The position numbers and the translations under genes were made by a program. 47,277 bases of DNA, taken from positions 1-47,277 of the forward strand of contig DASUWK010000005.1 of assembly GCA_036378435.1 (NCBI GenBank). The letters run 5' to 3'. Each line of letters begins with the position of its first letter. The stretch's first letter is position 1. The notes beneath the pieces are model-generated. The model was not told the origin of the DNA and ran no database searches. It saw only the letters and a list, made by a program, of their open reading frames with translations. Shown here piece by piece: positions 1-8,156 of the stretch. Source of the DNA: DASUWK01 sp036378435 (GTDB lineage Bacteria > Chloroflexota > Dormibacteria > Dormibacterales > Dormibacteraceae).

Positions 1-350
1 ACCGCGACGTTTGTCATGTGATCGAGGGGGCTCGTCACGAGGCTCACGCTCGACGGTGCGGGCGGATGGAAGAAGAAGAGCAGCGCCGCCGCGATCATCA
101 CCGCTCCGGCGCTGGCGGCGGTCCAGGCGAGGCCCGGCCCGGAGGTCAGCCGGCGCCACCAGGGCAGCGACGTCTGCAGCATGTCCCAGTGCCTGCGGCG
201 CAGGTCACGGCGCAGCGAGGATCGGAAGGCGGGGTCGAGCGGCGCTTCCGGCAGGCGGCGGCTGCTCAGCACCCGCGCGAGGTCCAGGAGCTCGGGGTCC
301 TGCAGGTAGTCGAGATCGGGGTCGTGCTCGGGGCCGCGGAACTGGCTCAT
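1..350 (-). CDS. Partial single-pass membrane protein, probable anti-sigma partner (cut by window edge)
   Basis: Reading down from the ATG at 350-348 gives about 116 residues before the window ends. The first 75 or so are charged and cytoplasmic in character (starts MSQFRGPEHDPDLDYL). They are followed by a Trp/Arg stretch and one membrane segment (GLAWTAASAGAVMIAAALLFFF), then the start of an outside region. The start codon overlaps the stop of the ECF sigma gene by ATGA, so the two are translationally coupled. A cytoplasmic N-terminal part, one membrane helix and coupling to an ECF sigma gene are typical of anti-sigma factors, but I see no zinc-binding HxxxCxxC motif in the visible part, so that role is inferred from context. 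The periplasmic or extracellular half lies outside the window. Confidence 0.65.
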   Translation of the reverse strand, partial: MSQFRGPEHDPDLDYLQDPELLDLARVLSSRRLPEAPLDPAFRSSLRRDLRRRHWDMLQTSLPWWRRLTSGPGLAWTAASAGAVMIAAALLFFFHPPAPSSVSLVTSPLDHMTNVA

Positions 351-901
351 GAGCGGATGCGCTCCTCGCGGGCCTGCTCGCGCAGCTTGGTCACGGCGCG
401 GTGGATCAGCAGCTTTACCGCACCCGGGCTCTTGCCCATGGCGATCGCGATGTCCTCGATCTTCAGGTCTTCCTGGAACTTGAGCACCATGGCGGTCCGC
501 TGCGGCCCCGGCAGGCGCTCGACCAGCGACCAGATCCGCCGCATCTCGTCGCGGCGGGCGGCGATCTCCTCGAGGTCGCCCTCGGCCCGGAGCCCCCGCT
601 GCTCATCGATGTCCTCGACCGGCTTCGCCGCGCGGTAGCGGTCGGCGATCGCGTTGACCGAGATCTGGTAGAGCCACGCGGAGAACGGGCGGCCCGTGTC
701 CTGGTAACGGCCGATGCCCCGGAGGGCCTTGATGAAGACCTCCGAGGTCACGTCCTCCGCCGCGCTCTGTTCTCCTATCCTCGAATACACGAATCTGTAG
801 ATCTGCTGGAAGTGGCGGTCGTATAGCTCCCCGAAAGCATTTGGGTCTCTCTTCGCCCTCTCGACAAGGTCTCGCTCCTCTGACCGACCTGGCAGTTCCA
901 T
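347..901 (-). CDS. ECF-family RNA polymerase sigma factor
   Basis: This 184-residue protein has the ECF two-domain layout. Region 2 (about residues 20-90) includes FGELYDRHFQQIYRFVYSRI, the AAEDVTSEVFIKAL motif and the FSAWLYQISVNAIADRYR core-binding/-10 segment. Region 4 (about 125-180) includes LPGPQRTAMVLKF and the helix-turn-helix KIEDIAIAMGKSPGAVKLLIHRA. It would direct RNA polymerase to a stress or envelope regulon. Its stop codon overlaps the start of the membrane protein that follows, which suggests a sigma/anti-sigma pair. It is divergent from the purine operon. I found no Shine-Dalgarno sequence in front of its ATG, and the target promoters cannot be told from this window. Confidence 0.9.
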   Translation of the reverse strand: MELPGRSEERDLVERAKRDPNAFGELYDRHFQQIYRFVYSRIGEQSAAEDVTSEVFIKALRGIGRYQDTGRPFSAWLYQISVNAIADRYRAAKPVEDIDEQRGLRAEGDLEEIAARRDEMRRIWSLVERLPGPQRTAMVLKFQEDLKIEDIAIAMGKSPGAVKLLIHRAVTKLREQAREERIRS

Positions 902-976
902 CAGCAGTGGGATCTGCCTGTCGATTGAACGGCACGCGGGTGCACGTGGTTACAGGGCATGAGATCGGGGATCAGC

Positions 977-1007
977 TTATCGACGCGTCTGGCACCACCC
1001 CTATAAT
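977..1007 (+). promoter_or_regulatory. Predicted promoter of the purine operon
   Basis: A perfect TATAAT box lies at 1002-1007 in the gap between the divergent sigma factor gene and purB. A weak -35-like TTATCG at 977-982 is 19 nt upstream. Transcription would start near 1014 and leave a leader of about 55 nt before the purB TTG. The leader has a GAGGAG at 1046-1051, rather far (16 nt) from the start. No purine riboswitch fold is evident in so short a leader. Confidence 0.5.
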
Positions 1008-1067
1008 TCCGCTCGCAGCCCCCCGCACCCCGCCAGCAGGGTTCCGAGGAGCAGACCAGACCCCCTT

Positions 1068-2363
1068 TTGATCGAGCGATACGCCCCGGCCCAGATGCGG
1101 CAGGTCTTCACCGACCAACGCCGATTCGAGCTGTGGCTGCAAATCGAAATCCTGGTCGCCGAAGCGTGGTCCGAGTTGGGTCGCGTGCCGGCGGACGCCC
1201 TCCCAGCCATCCGTCGCGGCCGGGTCGACGTCGAGCGGATCCAGGAGATCGAGGAGCGCCGCGGCCATGACGTCATAGCCTTCCTCGAGCAGGTGGGCGA
1301 GACGATCGGCCCCGAGAGCCGGTACGTCCACCTCGGGCTGACCAGTTCCGACGTCATCGACACCGCCTTCGCGCTCCAGCTGCGCGAAGCCGGCGAGCTC
1401 ATCCGCGGCGACCTCGCGAAGCTGCGGGAGGCGGCCGCCGAGCTGGCTCTGCGGCACCGCTCCACGGTGATGATCGGACGCACCCACGGCATTCACGCCG
1501 AGCCGATCACGTTCGGCCTCAAGGTCGCGGGCTGGGTGGCCGAGCTCGATCGCGCCCTGCGCCGCCTGAGCGAGGCGATCGAGGAGGTCTCGGTCGGCAA
1601 GCTCTCAGGCGCGGTCGGCACTCACGCGACGATCGATCCGAGAATCGAGGAGCGCGTCTGCGCGAGCCTCGGCCTGGCCGTCGACCCCGTCTCGACGCAG
1701 ATCGTCTCGCGCGACCATCACGCGGCCTACATGGCCGCGCTCGCCGTCATCGCGGGCACGCTGGAGCGGATCGCCACCGAGATCCGCCACCTCCAGCGCA
1801 GCGAGGTCGCCGAAGCGTTCGAGCCCTTCGGGCGCGAGCAGAAGGGCAGCTCGGCGATGCCGCACAAGCGCAACCCCGTCCTGACCGAGAGGGTCTGTGG
1901 GCTCGCGCGCACCGTCCGGGGCTACGCGGCCACGGCGCTCGAGAACCAGGCCCTCTGGCATGAGCGGGACATCAGCCACTCGTCGGCCGAGCGGGTGATC
2001 TTCCCGGACGCGTGCTGCCTGGTCGACTACATGACGATCACGCTCACCGAGGTCGTGTCCGGGCTGGAGGTTGACGCGGAGCGCATGAGGGCCAATCTCG
2101 ACCTGGGTGGCGGCGTCGTCTTCTCGCAGCGCGTGCTGCTGGCGTTGGTCGACGCGGGCATGTCCCGTGAGGACGCGTATCTCATCGTGCAGTCGGCGGC
2201 CCACAGCGCGCTGCGCGGCGAGGGCGGTTTCCGCGACCTGCTGCAGCAGAACGACGAGGTGCGCAACCGTCTGCCCGATCTGAGTCCGCTGTTCGACCCG
2301 CAGGAGTCCCTCAAGCACATCGAGGTGGCCTTCGACCGCCTCCAATTGGGAGTCAAAGTTTGA
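1068..2363 (+). CDS. purB: Adenylosuccinate lyase
   Basis: PurB cleaves SAICAR to AICAR plus fumarate, and adenylosuccinate to AMP plus fumarate, so it acts twice in purine synthesis. The 431-residue protein has the usual bacterial length and the fumarase/aspartase signature GSSAMPHKRNP near residue 260, which carries the mobile-loop catalytic serine. It also has the TSSDVIDTA motif (about residue 90) and the GRTHG motif (about residue 140). The start is TTG, chosen because the family begins MIERY. It is the first gene of the purine operon and its TGA overlaps the purC TTG. Being first, it is probably controlled by the TATAAT promoter at 1002. Confidence 0.97.
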   Translation: MIERYAPAQMRQVFTDQRRFELWLQIEILVAEAWSELGRVPADALPAIRRGRVDVERIQEIEERRGHDVIAFLEQVGETIGPESRYVHLGLTSSDVIDTAFALQLREAGELIRGDLAKLREAAAELALRHRSTVMIGRTHGIHAEPITFGLKVAGWVAELDRALRRLSEAIEEVSVGKLSGAVGTHATIDPRIEERVCASLGLAVDPVSTQIVSRDHHAAYMAALAVIAGTLERIATEIRHLQRSEVAEAFEPFGREQKGSSAMPHKRNPVLTERVCGLARTVRGYAATALENQALWHERDISHSSAERVIFPDACCLVDYMTITLTEVVSGLEVDAERMRANLDLGGGVVFSQRVLLALVDAGMSREDAYLIVQSAAHSALRGEGGFRDLLQQNDEVRNRLPDLSPLFDPQESLKHIEVAFDRLQLGVKV

Positions 2364-3274
2364 TCGAGAGCGCCGAGGCCCTGACCACGACGGAGCTGCC
2401 GCTGAAGCTGTTTCACCGAGGCAAGGTCCGCGACACGTACGAGATCGATGACGACCGGCTGCTGATGATCTCGACCGACCGCCTGTCGGCCTACGACCAC
2501 GTGCTGCCGAGCGGCATCCCCGACCGCGGCAAGGTCCTCACCCAGCTGTCGATCTGGTGGTTCGGCCTCACGCACTCGTTCCAGGAGAACCACCTGATCT
2601 CGGGGATGATCCCCGACCTCCCGGACAATCTCGCCGGGCAGCACGACCAGCTGAACGGGCGCTTCATGATCGTCCGCCGCGCCCAGAGGATCGACATCGA
2701 GTGCGTCGTCCGCGGCTACATCTCGGGCAGCGGCTGGGCCGAGTACCAGGAGCACGGCACCCTGGCCGGCGAGAAGCTGCGCACAGGGCTGCTGGAGTCG
2801 GACAAGCTCGACGAGCCTCGCTTCACCCCGGCGACCAAGAGCGACGACGGCCACGACGAGAACATCACGTACGACCAGGCCATCGAGCTGGTCGGCGAGC
2901 CACTTGCCCGCCGGCTGCGCGACGCGAGCCTCGAGCTTTACAGGTACGGCGCCGAGGTGGCCGAGAAGCGCGGCGTGATCCTCGCCGACACGAAGTTCGA
3001 GTTCGGCCTCGTCGAGGACCGGGTGGTGCTCATTGACGAGGTCTTCACCCCGGACAGCTCCCGCTACTGGGACGCGGCCCGGTACCAGCCGGGCTCGGCG
3101 CCGCCCTCCTACGACAAGCAGTTCGTGCGCGACTGGCTGAACCAGTCCGGCTGGGATCGCGACTCGGCGCCGCCGGCACTGCCCGCCGACATCGTCGAGC
3201 AGACGCGGCAGCGATATCTGACGGCCTACCAGCTGCTGACCGGCCGCCCGCTGTTCGAGAAGGAGGACCGCTGA
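2360..3274 (+). CDS. purC: Phosphoribosylaminoimidazole-succinocarboxamide synthase (SAICAR synthetase)
   Basis: PurC joins aspartate to CAIR using ATP. The 304-residue protein is of the longer SAICAR synthetase type. It shows the opening HRGKVRDTYEIDDDRLLMISTDR nucleotide-binding strand (about residues 20-40), the RGYISGSGWAEY substrate loop (about 114-126), and the LADTKFEFG and LIDEVFTPDSSRYW motifs (about 205-235). Its TTG start overlaps the purB stop (TTGA). CAIR would have to be made by PurE and PurK encoded elsewhere, since neither gene is in this operon. Confidence 0.96.
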   Translation: MIESAEALTTTELPLKLFHRGKVRDTYEIDDDRLLMISTDRLSAYDHVLPSGIPDRGKVLTQLSIWWFGLTHSFQENHLISGMIPDLPDNLAGQHDQLNGRFMIVRRAQRIDIECVVRGYISGSGWAEYQEHGTLAGEKLRTGLLESDKLDEPRFTPATKSDDGHDENITYDQAIELVGEPLARRLRDASLELYRYGAEVAEKRGVILADTKFEFGLVEDRVVLIDEVFTPDSSRYWDAARYQPGSAPPSYDKQFVRDWLNQSGWDRDSAPPALPADIVEQTRQRYLTAYQLLTGRPLFEKEDR

Positions 3275-3276
3275 GC

Positions 3277-3627
3277 TTGTCCCTCCTGGCCAAGGTCATC
3301 GTCACCCCGAAGCCGGTCGTCAACGACCCCCAGGGGGTGACGGTCCGCGGAGGTCTCGCCCACCTCGGTTTCGCCGAGGTGCGCGACGTTCGCGTCGGCA
3401 AGTACATCGAGATCCGCCTGGACGCGCCGTCCGAGGACGAGGCCCGCCGCCGCGTCGAGGAGATGTGCGGCCGGCTGCTCGCCAACCACGTCATCGAGGA
3501 CTTCCGCTTCGAGCTCTCCGAGGTGGACACCGATGCCCATTCGCCGGCGGATGGCATCCCCGCAGGCCCGGAGTACGACCATTCGCCGGCGGATGGCGGG
3601 GGCTGGGAGGCTCCGGAGGCTCCATGA
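3277..3627 (+). CDS. purS: Phosphoribosylformylglycinamidine synthase subunit PurS, with repeat-derived C-terminal tail
   Basis: PurS is the small bridging subunit that lets PurQ pass ammonia to the small form of PurL. Residues 1-86 or so match the family (VIVTPKPVVNDPQGVTVRGGLAHLGF, then LLANHVIEDFRFELSEV). The TTG start is supported by AAGGAGG at 3260-3266, ten nt upstream. PurS is normally about 80-85 residues, whereas this one has 116. The extra tail is two 14-residue units beginning HSPADG, encoded by a pair of near-palindromic DNA repeats 42 bp apart (3538-3595). The tail is probably a tolerated repeat insertion, not a domain. Its TGA overlaps the purQ ATG. Confidence 0.93.
   Translation: MSLLAKVIVTPKPVVNDPQGVTVRGGLAHLGFAEVRDVRVGKYIEIRLDAPSEDEARRRVEEMCGRLLANHVIEDFRFELSEVDTDAHSPADGIPAGPEYDHSPADGGGWEAPEAP
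3538..3595. repeat. Palindromic repeat doublet, 42-bp spacing, inside purS
   Basis: Two copies of CATTCGCCGGCGGATG lie at 3538-3553 and 3580-3595. Each is a 16-bp palindrome with one mismatched pair, and the dyad centres are exactly 42 bp apart. The same unit in perfect form occurs as a second doublet at 9156-9213 with the same 42-bp spacing. The copies are read in frame as the HSPADG units of the PurS tail. This resembles REP/BIME elements; a protein-binding role is possible but unproven. Confidence 0.85.
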
Positions 3628-4328
3628 ACTTTGGAGTCGTCGTCTTCCCGGGGACCTGGTCGGACAGGGACTGCGGATGGGTGGTCGACCAGGTCCTGGG
3701 GGCGCGGCTCACCTACCTCTGGCACAAGAGCTCGGACCTGCGCGGCGTCGACTGCGTCGTCCTGCCCGGAGGCTTCAGCTACGGCGACTACCTGCGCTGC
3801 GGCGCGATCGCCCGCTTCTCACCCGTGATGCAAGCGATCGCCGAGTTCGCGGGCAGGGGCGGCCTGGTCTTCGGCATCTGCAACGGGTTCCAGGTGCTCT
3901 GCGAGGCTGAGCTGCTGCCGGGCGCCCTCATCCGCAACGACGTCATGGAGTTCCGCTGCGAGTGGACGCACCTCCGCGTCGAGCGCGACGACACCGCTTT
4001 CACGCGCGCCGCGAAGACCGGCGACGTGCTCCGCGTCCCGATCTCGCACGGAGAGGGCAACTACTTCGCCGACCCGATCACGCTGGGCGAGCTTGAGGCG
4101 GAGGGCCAGGTCGTCTTCCGCTACTGCGACGAGGCCGGCGACGTCGCGCCGGCATCCAATCCCAACGGGTCGCTCCACAACATCGCCGGGATCGTCAACC
4201 GCGCCGGCAACGTGCTCGGCATGATGCCGCACCCGGAGCGGTGCTGTGAGGCGGACCTGGGGGGCACCGACGGTCTCACGCTCTTCCGCAGCGTGCTGCA
4301 GTCCGGCGTGGAGGTGCTCGCCGGGTGA
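3624..4328 (+). CDS. purQ: Phosphoribosylformylglycinamidine synthase, glutaminase subunit PurQ
   Basis: PurQ hydrolyses glutamine and supplies ammonia to PurL. The ATG at 3624 overlaps the purS stop (ATGA) and gives 234 residues beginning MNFGVVVFPGTWSDRDC, the normal family start. The class I amidotransferase triad is visible: the nucleophile Cys in GICNGFQVL (about residue 90) and the His/Glu pair in MMPHPERC (about residue 203). The GGFSYGDYLRCGAIA segment (about 46-60) is also characteristic. Its stop overlaps the purL GTG. With PurS and PurL it forms the three-component FGAM synthase. Confidence 0.96.
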   Translation: MNFGVVVFPGTWSDRDCGWVVDQVLGARLTYLWHKSSDLRGVDCVVLPGGFSYGDYLRCGAIARFSPVMQAIAEFAGRGGLVFGICNGFQVLCEAELLPGALIRNDVMEFRCEWTHLRVERDDTAFTRAAKTGDVLRVPISHGEGNYFADPITLGELEAEGQVVFRYCDEAGDVAPASNPNGSLHNIAGIVNRAGNVLGMMPHPERCCEADLGGTDGLTLFRSVLQSGVEVLAG

Positions 4329-6517
4329 GCGCCATTGCGGTCTCCGAGGAGCAGCTGAGAGAGGTCGCGCTCACGCGCGAGGAATACGAGCTGATCTGCG
4401 CCCGGCTGGAGCGCAGCCCGAACGACGTCGAGCTCGGGATGCTCGGTGTGCTCTGGTCGGAGCACTGCTCCTACAAATCGTCGAAGCCCGTGCTCCGGCG
4501 GCTGCCGAGCGGCGGCCCTCACGTCCTGCAGGGCCCGGGCGAGAACGCGGGCGCGGTCGAGATCGGCGAGGGCTGGGCGGCTGTGTTCAAGATCGAGTCG
4601 CACAACCACCCCTCGGCGATCGAGCCCTACCAGGGCGCCGCGACCGGTGTCGGTGGCATTCTCCGTGATGTCATCGCGATGGGGGCGCGGCCGATCGCGC
4701 TGCTGGACTCGCTGCGCTTCGGTCCGCTGCCGCAGTCACGCCGGCATTTCGAGGGCGTGGTCGCGGGCATCGCCGGCTACGGCAACTGCATAGGGGTGCC
4801 AACGGTGGGCGGCGAGATCTACTTCGACAGCTGCTACCAGGGCAATCCACTCGTCAATGCGATGTGCGTGGGCCTGGTGCGCTCCGACCGCCTCCAGCTC
4901 GCGCGGGCGAGCGGCCCGGGCAACAGCCTGATGCTGGTCGGCGCCGCAACTGGCCGTGACGGCATCCACGGCGCCTCGTTCGCCTCGCTCGAGCTCGACG
5001 AGGGCTCCGAGGCGCGCCGTCCGGCGGTCCAGGTCGGCGACCCGTTCCTCGAGAAGTGCCTGCTCGAAGCCTGCATGGAGCTGGTCAACAGCCCGGCGGT
5101 CGTCGGCATCCAGGACCTCGGCGCCGCAGGTCTGACCTCCGCGGTGGCGGAGGCGGCGCACCGCGCCGGCTCTGGCGCTCGCATCGACGTGCAGCGCGTG
5201 CCCCGTCGGGAGGTGGGCATGTCGCCCTACGAGGTGATGCTCTCCGAGTCCCAGGAGCGGATGCTCGTGATCGTCCAGCAGGGCCGGGAAGACGAGGTCC
5301 GAGACGTGTTCGACGCCTGGGACCTGCGCGCCGAGGTCATCGGCGAAGTCACCGACGACGGCATCCTCGAAGTGCTCGAGGAAGGCGTCTCGGTCGCGAC
5401 CCTACCGGTGGAGCTGCTCGCGGAGGGCGCTCCGACCCGGCACCTCGATAGCCGCGCGCCGACGCTGCTGCCGGCCCATGACGTGGCCCGGATCGAGGAG
5501 CCCAACGACCTCGGAGCGGTGCTCAAGCGCCTGCTCGGCAGCCCCAACCTGGGCAGCCGCCGGCCGGTGTTCCGGCGCTACGACCACATGGTCGGGGACA
5601 ACACCCTGATCCCTCCGGGGTCCGACGCGGCCGTGCTCCGCGTCAAGGGGACGCGTCTCGGCCTCGCGGTCACCACCGACGGCAACGGCCGGTACTGCCG
5701 GCTCGACCCCTTCATCGGTGGGCAGATCGCCGTGGCCGAGGCGGCCCGGAACATCGTCGCGACGGGCGCTCGCCCGCTGGCGATCACCGACTGCCTGAAC
5801 TTCGGCAACCCCGAGCGGCCGGAGGTCTACTGGCAGCTCGAGGAGGCGGTCGCCGGCATCGCCAACGCCTGCCGTGCTTTCGATATCCCAGTCGTCAGCG
5901 GGAACGTGAGCCTCTACAACGAGAGCGAAGAGGGAGCGATCGACCCGACGCCGGTGATCGGCATGGTCGGCGTGCTCCAGGACTACGGCACCCGCCTGAC
6001 CGCCGGTCTCAAGGACGACGGCGACTTCGTTCTGCTGGTGGGCCGTCCGGCTCTCGAGCTCGGTGGCTCCGAGTACCTGCAGGTCGTGCACGGACGCAGC
6101 GGTTCGCGGCCGCCGGCGATCGACCTCGCGGCCGAGCGCTCCGCGCAGCAGTTCGTGCTGGATTCAGCCGAGGCAGGGCTGCTGAAGTCCTGCCACGACG
6201 TCGCCGAGGGCGGCTTGCTCGTCGCGCTGGCTGAGGCCTGCCTGCTCGGCGGCATCGGGGTGCGCTGCCCCGAGCTGCGTCCCGAGGACGGCGGCCGCGT
6301 GGACGCCTCGTTCTTCGGCGAGGCGCAGGGCCGCTTCATCGTCAGTGCGCCCTCCCGCGCCATGCCAGAGCTGCAGACTCTCAGCCGCCGTCATCACGTC
6401 GAGCTCCAGCTGCTGGGCATGGCCGGCGGCGACTTCGTCGAGTTCGAGACCCAGGTCCGCGAGCCGCTGGCTGAGCTCCGCGATGTGTGGGAGAACGCCC
6501 TTTTGGAGAGCGCTTAG
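4325..6517 (+). CDS. purL: Phosphoribosylformylglycinamidine synthase subunit PurL (small form)
   Basis: PurL converts FGAR to FGAM using ATP and ammonia from PurQ. The 730-residue length is that of the small PurL, which needs PurQ and PurS, and both are encoded immediately upstream. The EHCSYKSSKP motif (about residues 40-50), the IESHNHPSAIEPYQGAATGVGG nucleotide loop (about 93-114), and paired AIRS-type N and C domains are seen. The second half repeats the fold, with TTDGNGRYCRLDPFIGG and SCHDVAEGGL. The GTG start overlaps the purQ stop (GTGA). The gene ends 3 nt before purF. Confidence 0.96.
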   Translation: MSAIAVSEEQLREVALTREEYELICARLERSPNDVELGMLGVLWSEHCSYKSSKPVLRRLPSGGPHVLQGPGENAGAVEIGEGWAAVFKIESHNHPSAIEPYQGAATGVGGILRDVIAMGARPIALLDSLRFGPLPQSRRHFEGVVAGIAGYGNCIGVPTVGGEIYFDSCYQGNPLVNAMCVGLVRSDRLQLARASGPGNSLMLVGAATGRDGIHGASFASLELDEGSEARRPAVQVGDPFLEKCLLEACMELVNSPAVVGIQDLGAAGLTSAVAEAAHRAGSGARIDVQRVPRREVGMSPYEVMLSESQERMLVIVQQGREDEVRDVFDAWDLRAEVIGEVTDDGILEVLEEGVSVATLPVELLAEGAPTRHLDSRAPTLLPAHDVARIEEPNDLGAVLKRLLGSPNLGSRRPVFRRYDHMVGDNTLIPPGSDAAVLRVKGTRLGLAVTTDGNGRYCRLDPFIGGQIAVAEAARNIVATGARPLAITDCLNFGNPERPEVYWQLEEAVAGIANACRAFDIPVVSGNVSLYNESEEGAIDPTPVIGMVGVLQDYGTRLTAGLKDDGDFVLLVGRPALELGGSEYLQVVHGRSGSRPPAIDLAAERSAQQFVLDSAEAGLLKSCHDVAEGGLLVALAEACLLGGIGVRCPELRPEDGGRVDASFFGEAQGRFIVSAPSRAMPELQTLSRRHHVELQLLGMAGGDFVEFETQVREPLAELRDVWENALLESA

Positions 6518-6520
6518 ACC

Positions 6521-7978
6521 GTGTGCGGCATCTTCGGCATCCACGCGCAGAGCGTCGACGTAGCCAACCTCACCTACTTCGGGCTGTTCGCGCTCCAGCA
6601 CCGGGGCCAGGAATCGGCAGGCATCGCGGTCGGCGACGGCGCCGAGGTGCGAGTTCGCCGCGACATGGGCTTGGTCGCCCAGGTCTTCACGCCCGAGGAG
6701 ATCAGCGATCTTCGCGGCATCGTCGCCCTCGGCCACACGCGCTACTCGACCACCGGCGCCAGCCGGCCGGAGAACGCGCACCCGCTGCCCTTCGAGCACC
6801 CGGTGCTCGGCCCCGGTGCCATCGCTCACAACGGGAACCTTCTGAACGCCGGCGCGCTGCGGCGCGAGCTGCAGGAGAGCGGCATCGAGTTCGAGACATC
6901 GCTGGACACAGAGGTCATGGCCCGCCTGATCGAGAGCACCCACGGCAAGAGCTGGCCGGAGGTCGTGCGCCGCGCGTTCTCGCGAGTCACCGGCGCGTTC
7001 TCCTGTGGCGTCGTCACAGCCGACCAGGTCATCGCCGTCCGCGATCCCTACGGGTTCCGGCCGCTGTGCCTCGGGTTTATTCCCCGGCCAGGGCAGCCGG
7101 CTCATGTGTTCGCCAGCGAGACCTGCGCGCTCGACACCGTCAACGCCACCTTCGTGAGAGAGATCCAGCCCGGCGAGATGGTCGTGATGGACGCGCACGG
7201 CGTGCACTCGGAGATCTTCCAGAGCTCGCCCAAGCACGCCATGTGCGTGTTCGAGTTCATCTACTTCGCGCGGCCGGACTCGATCCTGAAGAACTGCGAG
7301 CTCGAAGAGGCGCGCATCCGAATGGGTCACGAGCTCGCCCGGGAGGCGCCGGTGGACGCGGACATGGTGATCGCGCTGCCCGACTCGGGCACGCCGGCGG
7401 CCATCGGCTACGCGGAGCAGTCGGGCATCCCGTTCCGCGAGGGGCTGATCAAGAGCCGCTACATCAACCGGACGTTCATACAGCCCGACCAGTCGCTCCG
7501 CGAGGCGGGCGTCGTTCTGAAGCTGAATCCGTTGCGCCGGTCGCTCAAGGGCAAGCGCGTGATCGCGGTCGACGACTCGATCGTGCGCGGCACCACCTCT
7601 CGCCGCATCGTCGACGTGCTGCGTCGGGCCGGGGCCAAGGAGGTTCACCTCCGCGTCTCCAGCCCGCCGATGCGGTTTCCCTGCTTCATGGGCGTGGACA
7701 TCGGCAGCACCAAGGAGCTGATCGCCGCGAACCGGTCGGTGGAAGAGGTGCGCGAATCGATCGGCGCCGACTCGCTGGAGTACCTGTCGATCCCCGGCCT
7801 GATGAGGGCTGTCGGCCGCGGCACCATCGACGAGTTCTGCCGCGCATGCTTCGACGGCAGCTACCCGGTGCCGGTTCCGCAGCAGCTCGAGATGGACAAG
7901 ATGCAGTTCGAGGAGCCTGAGCTCCCCCTGCGGCCGCGCGATGTGATCCACCTGGTGCCCGAGCCTGAGCCCGCCTAG
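6521..7978 (+). CDS. purF: Amidophosphoribosyltransferase (Fe-S type)
   Basis: PurF makes phosphoribosylamine from PRPP and glutamine, the committed step of the pathway. The GTG start places the catalytic cysteine at residue 2 (MCGIFGIHAQ), exposed after Met removal with no propeptide. The glutaminase domain is about residues 1-235. The phosphoribosyltransferase motif VIAVDDSIVRGTTSR is at about 347-361. Four cysteines at 242 (MCVFEFIYFARPDS), 388 (PCFMG), 440 and 443 (CRAC) match the [4Fe-4S] ligands of the Bacillus enzyme, so oxygen-sensitive inactivation is likely. SD GGAGAG is at 6505-6510. It is 485 residues long. Confidence 0.96.
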   Translation: MCGIFGIHAQSVDVANLTYFGLFALQHRGQESAGIAVGDGAEVRVRRDMGLVAQVFTPEEISDLRGIVALGHTRYSTTGASRPENAHPLPFEHPVLGPGAIAHNGNLLNAGALRRELQESGIEFETSLDTEVMARLIESTHGKSWPEVVRRAFSRVTGAFSCGVVTADQVIAVRDPYGFRPLCLGFIPRPGQPAHVFASETCALDTVNATFVREIQPGEMVVMDAHGVHSEIFQSSPKHAMCVFEFIYFARPDSILKNCELEEARIRMGHELAREAPVDADMVIALPDSGTPAAIGYAEQSGIPFREGLIKSRYINRTFIQPDQSLREAGVVLKLNPLRRSLKGKRVIAVDDSIVRGTTSRRIVDVLRRAGAKEVHLRVSSPPMRFPCFMGVDIGSTKELIAANRSVEEVRESIGADSLEYLSIPGLMRAVGRGTIDEFCRACFDGSYPVPVPQQLEMDKMQFEEPELPLRPRDVIHLVPEPEPA

Positions 7979-8105
7979 AGGTGCGGCCGAAAGGTGCGGC
8001 GAGAGATGCGGCCATCCTGGTGCGCCAGATCGGGGCGCTCCGTCCGAGGAGCGCAAGGAGCAAGTTCGAACTCGTGACTGAGCACCGGAGGACCGAAGCC
8101 CCGAG
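7979..8105 (+). other. purF-purM intergenic segment with short direct repeats
   Basis: This is the longest gap inside the purine operon. It contains four GRTGCGSC octamers starting at 7980, 7993, 8005 and 8019, spaced 13, 12 and 14 nt. A GGAGGA at 8087-8092 could serve an ATG at 8106. An inverted repeat pairs AGGTCCG (from about 8127) with CGGACCT (ending about 8153), just before the ATG at 8157. I see no terminator and no further gene. Confidence 0.4.
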
Positions 8106-8156
8106 ATGGTCCGCCAGGGGCCCGCAGGTCCGCCGTGCTTTTCGGCCGGACCTCTA

